DNA from: Rattus norvegicus | Lineage: Eukaryota > Chordata > Mammalia > Rodentia > Muridae | DNA length: 64,000 nt | NCBI RefSeq assembly: GCF_036323735.1 | Contig: NC_086028.1 | Span: 22,181,501-22,245,500, forward strand | Direction: 5' to 3' | Shown: positions 56,969-64,000 of the stretch, piece after piece | Position numbering within the stretch: the first letter of the stretch is position 1 | Layout of the letters: each line of letters begins with the position of its first letter | Made by a program: the position numbers and the translations under genes | Notes under the pieces: model-generated | Told to the model about the DNA's origin: nothing | Seen by the model: only the letters and a program-made list of their open reading frames with translations | Databases searched by the model: none

Positions 56969-58761
56969 AGCTTCTTAGTTTCTTAATCTCCATTGGTCAT
57001 GGGATCTTAAAATTATGGAAATAACTTGACCATGGTGATGATGTTGTTGCTTCTTATTTGACGAAAACCAGAGTCTTTTCTAACACCCAGAATCACAGTT
57101 AATATATGACTGATCTGTCCTCTGTTAAGTTTGTGTCAGTTTGAATTAGTTGGATAACATTTTGAGCATTTGTCTGGGTTTCCATATTCTGTGGATCCAG
57201 CTCCTTTAGTCATAGACCAAGTGACTTCAGTGCAAAAGTCTTCCTGTGTTTTCCTCTGTGGGCTTCAGTGACTGTGTCCCACCCTCGCAGCTCTTTGATG
57301 TTGCTGCTGAACTTTCAGCTTCTAGGTGATCTTGATAGTAGCCAGAAAACACAACACAGCAAACGATGTTCAGAGTTGAATTCTTTTCTGGACCTTGGTC
57401 AACTTCTGGACCCTGGCCTAGCACTGTCTCGTGTTTCCTATTGGTGTAAATGGACATTTATTTTAACGTTTCAAGACAGTTTAGCTGACTCCATTGGAAG
57501 GCTTGATCTTAATTGTTCAATGTTTTATTGCTGAGAGCTAAATTTCTATTACATTTGTAACAACATAACAAAATACCTTTCATATTGACATAATATTGTA
57601 TCGCTTAGGACATAAAAGAAAATATTTTAAATTTACAGGTTTTCATTAAAGAAAGGTGATAAAAATAGTGTTGTGTGGCACATTGCTAAATAATAAAGAC
57701 CCAAGAGAGGGTGAAGAACTTTGAATAATTACAGTATTAATATTACTTGGATTCACTGACCTAAGTGCGAAATTTAATAGTCAAGCAACATAGAAAAACT
57801 AATATTTATAACCATGTATAGCTCATTAATTAAGATTATATATAAATATATTTTTAGTTCTTCTGAGGCTTAGAGGAATTAGTTGACCTTTAAGTCATGA
57901 TAGAGACCCATTTTCCTCTCTATTACTTGTTAGATGTGTAACATTTTACAAATTAATAATCTGTGTCTAGGCACTAAAGCTAAAAACAGTTTTACTTCAT
58001 GGTAACGTTATGAAGACTGTCCTATGAATGCGAAAACTTAGGACAATGGCACAAACAGGATTATTCTATTTCAGCCTGGATGTAGATGAGAGGTGTCAGC
58101 ACCAACCACCTTCATCGCCACATGTGACTTGGTTAGAGAGAATCCGAGAAAGGCACAACTATCAGAAGACACTATTTTATGCGAATACCATATAAAACAT
58201 ACATGATAGGTATAAGAAATATATTTCCTGCTGTCCATTGTGGAGACCTGACATTCTGATCTCCATCGACTTGTGAAATGAAATGTACTTCTTGGAAACA
58301 AGTTTAGACATGTATGTCATAGCACACATGCCCCTTGGAGTTTGCTGGATTCTTAAGGACATGAATCCCTGACTGGGATGTGTTTTATTCGTATCTAGGT
58401 AGCTTCAGGAGGCACGCATAGGATCGCTGTGGGTCATACTTTAAATATTCATGGTGTGTACCATAAACACAACATACCTTAAGACCAGAAAGCTGCACAC
58501 ATTACAACTGAATGAATATTGCAGAGTGAGAGACTAAGTGATATTTATGAATGGATTCTGCCACCTGTGTCTGAAATTGCTATTTCCTGTACAGAAATAA
58601 ATGTAAGTGTTTTTACTCTCCATACTTAGTAGCCTCTTTCTTGCCTAAATCAATCTAGTCTCACTCCTGTAAGGGATTCAACATGTCACCTTTCTGAAAT
58701 ACAAAAGAAGGTTGGCAAATGTGGGTTCTTTTGTTTTGTTTTGTTTTTGAGTTTTTTTAAA
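56969..58761. other. Single-copy DNA
   Basis: Complementary frames at 57,227-57,457 (minus) and 57,268-57,534 (plus) have no domains. A TTTTG-rich stretch lies at 58,726-58,752. No gene is supported. Confidence 0.4.
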
Positions 58762-58983
58762 AGGTAATCTTTTTTCCTTTTCTTTTTAGATTTATTTATT
58801 TATATTATGTACAGCATTCTGCCTGCATATGTGACCGCAGGCCAGAAGAGGGCATCAGATCTCATTACAGATGGTTGTGAGCCACCATGTGGTTGCTGGG
58901 AATTGAACTCATGACCTCTGGAAGAGTAGTCAGTGCTCTTAACCACTGAGCCATCTCTCCAGCCCGTTTTTTGAGTTTTTTAA
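58743..58983 (-). mobile_element. B2 SINE, antisense, with target-site duplication
   Basis: The body (58,788-58,965) reads in reverse from AGATTTATTTATTTATATTA through CCAGAAGAGGGCATCAGATC, CCACCATGTGGTTGCTGGGA to CTGAGCCATCTCTCCAGCCC. T-rich GTTTTTGAGTTTTTTTAAA-like sequence lies on both sides (about 58,743-58,761 and 58,966-58,983) and is best read as the duplication. Confidence 0.93.
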
Positions 58984-59154
58984 ACATTTATTTTATTTAT
59001 ATTGGTACACTATAGCTGTCTTCAGACACACCAGCAGAGAGCATCAGATCCCATTACAGATGGTTGTGAACCACCATGTGGTTGCTGGGATTTGAACTCA
59101 GGACCTCTGGAAGAGCAGCCAGTGCTCTCAACTGCTGAACCATCTCTCTAGCCC
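58984..59154 (-). mobile_element. Second B2 SINE, antisense, adjacent to the first
   Basis: ACATTTATTTTATTTATATT, GTACACTATAGCTGTCTTCA, GACACACCAGCAGAGAGCAT, CAGATCCCATTACAGATGG, GGATTTGAACTCAGGACCTC, and CTGAACCATCTCTCTAGCCC give a near-complete reverse B2. Its CTGTCTTCAGACACACC end differs from that of its neighbour, so the two are separate insertions of different B2 subtypes. Confidence 0.93.
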
Positions 59155-59356
59155 CTCAAATGTCTTTGTAGTAGACCAGATAAAAAATGGCTTTGTGAAC
59201 CATAAGACTTTTGATAAAACTATACAAGCCTGCTGCTGAAATTCCAAAGCAGTATGGGAATAGGCAATGTGTAAACAAATGGATGGTACTTTGTTACAAT
59301 AAAGCTTTATTGAAAAAAGCAATGTCAGGCTCCCCCTACACCCACACTGCATACAG

Positions 59357-59358
<2 letters not shown>

Positions 59359-59412
<54 letters not shown>

Positions 59413-59427
59413 CCCTCTCTCTCTCTC
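59359..59427. repeat. (CT)n microsatellite
   Basis: About 25 CT units, a TTTCCCCCC interruption, then more CT. Confidence 0.96.
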
Positions 59428-60099
59428 CTTTCCTTTTCCTTGCTCTGATATACGGCTGTGATTTAGAAAAACTAGGTATCTATTTAGCATATATGAAGTT
59501 TCGCCTCTCTTTTTGCCATTTTAACAAAGACAGTGCATTCGTTTCACTTAACTATAGTTTGAAATCTTCACATTTTTTGAAGGCTAGCACTGTAAGGTAT
59601 TTATTATTTATTTAAAGAATGCTATCCTGTGACAAAAGAATGTATGCATTATTCAAACTTGCAATAATTTTTTTGTTAGTCTCAGGTATATAAAGATACC
59701 TTCAGTGTAAGTGTATTTGAAAAAAAAATTCTTTTCCTCATATTGTTATGCAGACAAGCCTGAGCTGTAACATATAGCTTGCACATCAGATTCTTTTCAG
59801 TATTTCCTCACAAACACCTTCATGAAATATAGTCTGTTATTATTAAGATAACTTGAAAACGACCGACCATACTTACATTGTTGAGAATGCAGTTTGACAT
59901 TATCAGGAATAGATCAGATTTATTTTAAGAGGGAAATAATTTTTTTTCTGTGCTCTCTCTTTTCCTATCCTTCCTTTCTTTCTCTCTTTCTGGTATGTTA
60001 CTTTGCATACATTTGTTGATTGAATTTGTGATTCCCCCCTCATTTCTCTAATTCTTTTTTTTACTATTTTAAAAATAATATTCATATTTATATGTTGAT
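59428..60099. other. Single-copy DNA
   Basis: No exon or transposon is recognised in this AT-rich stretch. A TTTC/CTTT-rich patch lies at 59,967-59,992. Confidence 0.4.
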
Positions 60100-60215
60100 A
60101 TTTTCATACATTTATAAAACATATTTTGGTCATATTTATGCACCACCACCTCCTCCCAACTCTCTCTAGTATTGTCCCACATGAAGATTTCCTCCCAATT
60201 TTATGTCCACCTGTA
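60100..60215 (-). repeat. L1 (Lx-like) fragment, antisense (tentative)
   Basis: ATACATTTATAAAACATATT, TTGGTCATATTTATGCACC, ACCTCCTCCCAACTCTCTCT resembles a commonly seen antisense segment of old rodent L1 (ATATTTTGATCATATTC, CCCCTCCCCCAACTCCTCC). Confidence 0.45.
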
Positions 60216-60330
60216 TGGGGGAAGGGGTGAGGAGGGGATAGTGGCTTATGGACAGGAAACCGGGAAGGGGAATAACATTTGAAATGTATGTAAAGAAACA
60301 TATTTAATAAAAAGTTAAAAAGATACTCCC
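60216..60330 (+). repeat. L1 3'UTR end, sense
   Basis: GGGGGAAGGGGTGAGGAGGG, GGACAGGAAACCGGGAAGGG, GAATAACATTTGAAATGTAT, AATAAAAAGTTAAAAAG match the rodent L1 3' terminus (compare the end of the L1 copy at 51.7 kb). 5'-truncated to about 115 bp and joined to antisense L1 sequence on its left, so it may be an inverted (twin-primed) insertion. Confidence 0.8.
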
Positions 60331-60389
60331 TCAATTAAAAACATGTTGATAATGATTTTACATTATTTGACAGTGTTAAGGTATGTGGT

Positions 60390-60397
60390 TTTTCTTT

Positions 60398-60441
<44 letters not shown>

Positions 60442-60562
60442 TTGTTCTTTCCTTCCTTCCTTCATCTTCTCCTCCCCCTCCTCCCCCTCCTCCTCCTCCT
60501 CCTCCCCCTCCTCCTCCTCCTCCTCCTCCCCCTCCTCCTCCTCCTCCTCTCCCTCCTCCTCT
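60390..60562. repeat. (TTTC)n followed by (CTC)n pyrimidine tract
   Basis: (TTTC)n at 60,390-60,440, CTTC units to 60,463, then CTC/CCCCT triplets at 60,466-60,562. It produces spurious poly-Gly, poly-Glu/Lys and Ser/Leu frames. Confidence 0.97.
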
Positions 60563-60589
60563 TTCATCTTCCTTAATCATCACAAAAAG

Positions 60590-60810
60590 GCTGAAGCAGA
60601 CCCAGAGACATGGCTTAGCCGCTCAAGAGTACAAATTGTTCTCGCCCAGGTTCTGACTTTTCCAAGCACATGTATTTGGTGGCTAACAACTTGTAGCTCC
60701 ATGTTCAGGAGAAAAAAAATATCACTCTCTTCTGGCCTCCTTAATCACTGGCCAACCACTTACACAGTCACACGTAGATACACGTGATTAAAAATAAAAT
60801 TTTTAAAAGG
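60590..60810 (+). repeat. B2/B3 SINE, diverged
   Basis: CAGAGACATGGCTTAGCCGC, TCAAGAGTACAAATTGTTCT, CGCCCAGGTTCTGAC, CAAGCACATGTATTTGGTGG, CTAACAACTTGTAGCTCC, CTCTCTTCTGGCCTCC, and AAAAATAAAATTTTTAAAAG as tail follow the B2/B3 order. An AATAAA-like signal is present in the tail, typical of B2. Confidence 0.8.
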
Positions 60811-61980
60811 CGATGCCAAAATCATAGGCCTAATTTGACAGAGATTGTCCATCTGTTGTAGAAAAAAAAAACTTTTCATTTTATTTGTACCTATTTTGTT
60901 CTAATAAGATGAGAATTAATTAATTCGTGTTAGTAAAACACTTGAAAAAATACACTTGATACCATAAGATAAGGTAACCCTATTGGAATGAATGATTCCT
61001 GCCAAAATAGCTTCAGAAATAATATTGCCTTACTTGTGAAACCATAGTTTAATTTTCAGTAAAACATTAATACAGTTTTAAAAAGTTGAATAACCGGAAA
61101 GAATTCTATGAAATAAATACTATCATTGATACATTATTATCACATTTTAATTGGGACCATACTGGATATTAATATTAGTAGTGACCTTTGATTTATTTAA
61201 GAAATGATGTCCCCATCAGACCTTTTGACTGAGGAAGGGTTGTATATGACACTACAAGGCCTGAAATATATGTTTTTGTTTTTGTGACTTTTCAAATTAT
61301 TAAAGTGGCATTATTAGGAAAACCAAGTGCTAATTATCCTGGGGCTTGCTGGCATCATAGACTCTTCTGTGTCGTCTGCACATCAGCACACACATTCGTT
61401 CACTTCCGTGGACCTGCAACCAGCACTGACATCAGCAATAGCGGATTAAAAGTAATTGTTTTTCACATAAAATAATGTCGATAAATAGAACAGCACAGAC
61501 AGCCTCCAAGCTGTGAACAGCACTAAACTAATCTTTAATGGAACTGATGGAGAGTAGTTTTTTTTTTCTATCTTCCTTTCAGATAAATCCTGACTCATAC
61601 CTGTTTAAAATAATGATGCTTTAATTGGTGCATGGTAAGTAAATTTTTTTTGGCCTTTTAATATGCAAAGTGTTACAAAAACATTTTCTGTGAATTTCTC
61701 TATTTTTAGTCTGGGTTTTGTGTTTGTTCAGTCATCTCAAAAACAGAAAAACCAGTGGCTAAAATTGCGAATACTCCTCCTCACTGTTTAATGGAGAATG
61801 GAGGGAAGGGATGGTGCCACTGTAATGGGTGGCGCGTTATTTAATGCACTGTCTTATAAAACTCTGTCTAACCCAGTGTGGAGACTCTAAGACAAACCAC
61901 TTTCTTTCTTGAGTAGCCAATTAATCCCCCAAAGTTTCAAATCTTCCCCACCTATCTTAAGTTCTTACTCTCTGGGCTAC
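60811..61980. other. Single-copy DNA
   Basis: No transposon is recognised. At 61,820-61,900 a stretch with GTAATGGGTGGCGCGTTATT, TAATGCACTG looks like ordinary unique DNA with two CpGs. A frame at 61,284-61,475 is not supported as a gene. Confidence 0.4.
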
Positions 61981-62040
61981 ACCACACATAACACGCACAC
62001 ATACATGCACATGCACCCCGCCCCACGCACACACACACTT
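61981..62040. repeat. CA-rich low-complexity tract
   Basis: ACACGCACACATACATGCAC followed by CCCGCCCCACGCACACACAC. Too interrupted for a pure microsatellite. Confidence 0.8.
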
Positions 62041-62279
62041 ACTTTACAACTGGGTAACAGGGGATCTGGAGATGTCTGTGCTCCACACCTGTGATGCAAT
62101 TTAAGCTAGCCAATGCCAAGCCTCTTTATTTGCCTTGCCCGTACTTTCTTGTAAAGGAACCCAGGATAAAGGACCTTCCCGCAGTTGTCTTTTCTTCCAT
62201 TCCCATGATGCATTGTATATATCTCTCTCCCTCCAGGAACAGGCAGTACACTATTTCTTGAAGACAGAATGCAGCATTT

Positions 62280-62400
62280 TGTTTGAGGGATTTTTGTTTC
62301 TGTGTTTAGTTTTCCTTTTGTCTTTTGAGGCAGAGTTTCATTTTATAGCAAAGGGCTAGTCTTGAACTACTCACAACTATCGGCTCCTCCCCTTAAGAGT
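62280..62400 (-). repeat. B1/7SL-like monomer fossil, antisense (tentative)
   Basis: TTTTGAGGCAGAGTTTCATT, TTATAGCAAAGGGCTAGTCT, TGAACTACTCACAAC resembles the reverse of an old B1 monomer (TTTTGAGACAGGGTCTCACT, ATGTAGCCCAGGCTGGCCT, TGAACTC). Confidence 0.42.
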
Positions 62401-64000
62401 TCATTCATGTGGGCCTGTCAACTACTTGTCCAGGTGTCTATAGCCACCCATTCAAATGTGAGTCTCTTGACGACATGCAAAGAAAGAGAGGGCCTAATTT
62501 CCACCTTGATGTCATAAAGAACTTGTCTGTCTTATATATCCCTCCTTGTGGTCACCACTTGCAGAACCTCTGTCACAGGCCTGCAGAACTTGTGTGCTTT
62601 CCTGAGTTATTCAGAGACACTTCACTTTTCTTTCCTTCCTTTCAAGTCTTTTTTTCCCCCAGGTACCAGCAGATCCTGGGCATCCATGTCCTAACATTGT
62701 GCTTTTGAACTCCTTCTCTGAGGCTGTCTCCTCACCCCTCCAAAAATGTTACTTGTATACTACATTGTCACTTGTTGACATCCACTGAGGAGCAAACCAA
62801 GTAAAGTTGTGTTGCCTTTCTCTTTCTCTTCCTCCTCTCCTTCCTCCAGGCATGGACCTGCCTTCTTGGTTTTCTCTCAAACTCTAGAAACTTGTTCCCA
62901 GCTTGCTTAGCATCTGTTTCTAAATTCTTTTATTTACAAGATTTAAGAACCTTAAAGTAGGAATTTTCCTTTCCCTAATAACTCCTGCTCTTTCTCCTTC
63001 CTTTCTTTCGTTCCCCACTTCCCTGCCCACCAAGTGCACACAGGTATCCGTGCTCTGCTTGATGTTTGTACCATATGATGCCAAAGTTTGCAGTGTTTTA
63101 GAACAAGGGCAGAGCATTTAGAGGATTTCTAAGTAGCCTGTTGCATGGGAATGAAGACATCTTATCATAGCATCAAGAACAGAATCTTGTGGGAGAGATG
63201 GTTCCTGCAACCTGGACATTGGAATTGTCCAGCTAACTCAATCCACGTCCAAGAAGGTTCTGAGCTTTACTGATGAATTTCTTTCTGTTTCTTAGTGAAG
63301 AAATGTTGGAGAGAGATAGGCAGTCAAAAATGCCAAAACAGACTCCCAGTGATGATGCCTTCTTGTTCCCAGAAGCTCAGAGTAAGAGGACAAGCATAAG
63401 GTTTTGTGTATAATCAGGATGATAGGGGAGAGGGGAGAAATCCAGAAACTGTAGTATATGTCTGAGCCAGTGTCCTTGAGTGAACTCCCAGCTTTAGTCA
63501 TCTCCTATCCTGAAGGGATAAAGATATTACTTTCCTCTTGGTTTTGACATGGTCTTCTGTCTTTACCAAAGTGTAGTTCTGTGTCTTTCCAGAGAATGAG
63601 CTTGATAATCCCACTAGAGGACCAGCAGCCACCCCTGCTACATTGGGAACATCCTTGTGTCCCCTCCCTGCACTCTAGTCCTGGCATATAATACTTTCAT
63701 GATCTGTATTTGTATCTTGTAATAAAGGGATCACATTCATGCAAAAATGGAACCTCGCCAGATGTTACCACTATAAACAACACTTAATTCTTAGAGCGAG
63801 ACTCAAGATGAAGTATTTAACTCACAGTAAGGACGCTTTTTCCAGCTTTCCATATCTGAATTTTCTTATGACTCCAAAAATCATAAATCCTATGCTTCAT
63901 TTTTAGTGTTGGCCATAATTGCATAATTAATATACTTTATACCAATTATCTACATTTAAAATGTTTTAAAATAAGAGATGGTTACTGTTAGAGATGTTGA
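62401..64000. other. Single-copy DNA to the end of the window
   Basis: No exon, SINE or LINE is recognised. Frames at 62,409-62,708, 63,292-63,501 and 63,505-63,687 have no domain or clear splice context. Pyrimidine-rich patches occur near 62,815-62,850 and 62,988-63,020. Confidence 0.4.

Noticed and set aside
60335..60787. Poly-Gly, Glu/Lys and Phe/Leu/Ser frames
   Set aside because: Products of TTTC and CTC repeats.
1..64000. Bacterial or viral gene systems, and microRNA or snRNA genes
   Set aside because: No operon-like gene packing or retroviral internal genes are seen, and I recognised no known microRNA or snRNA sequence by reading. A covariance-model search would be needed to exclude unfamiliar hairpins.

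Overview
This is mammalian genomic DNA, almost certainly from a rat-lineage rodent. The evidence is four ID (BC1-type) SINEs with intact target-site duplications, B1, B2 and B3 SINEs, a URR1-type hAT-Charlie element, and a 5'-truncated rat-type L1 insertion with a 16-bp duplication. Dinucleotide microsatellites are long and frequent, as is usual in rodents. I found no complete protein-coding gene. Nearly all short open frames are chance frames or translations of simple repeats. The one recognisable protein segment is the C-terminal end of L1 ORF2 at 50,706-51,088.

Layout. From 1 to about 27.3 kb the DNA is mostly single-copy and AT-rich, with only one B1, one B3, a possible MaLR-like fragment, some fossil MIR/L2 pieces and microsatellites. 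This repeat-poor character is typical of introns or flanks of developmental regulatory genes. At 5.29-5.66 kb there is a cluster of homeodomain- and octamer-like sites. At 12.56-13.16 kb there is a small CpG-enriched patch. From about 27.96 to 28.87 kb lies the only clear CpG island. It contains a mixed CAG/CGG triplet tract and a long alternating CA/CG (Z-DNA-prone) tract. On its minus-strand side a consensus splice donor (CTG|GTAAAT, intron beginning at 27,760) suggests a minus-strand first exon. If this is right, the repeat-poor left 27 kb is the first intron of a minus-strand gene. I could not identify that gene and give no symbol.

From about 30 kb to the end the DNA is increasingly filled with transposable elements: a cluster of minus-strand MIR fossils (30.3-31.0 kb), ID elements (31.5, 41.2, 41.6 and 52.1 kb), MaLR-like and other old repeats, L2 remnants, URR1 (47.7 kb), a long polypyrimidine tract (49.04-49.53 kb), the L1 insertion (50.7-51.8 kb), two adjacent B2 elements (58.8-59.15 kb), and a divergent B2/B3 copy (60.6 kb). 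No exon was recognised on this side.

Repeat family names come from remembered consensus features, not from a search. Boundaries are approximate unless a target-site duplication fixes them.
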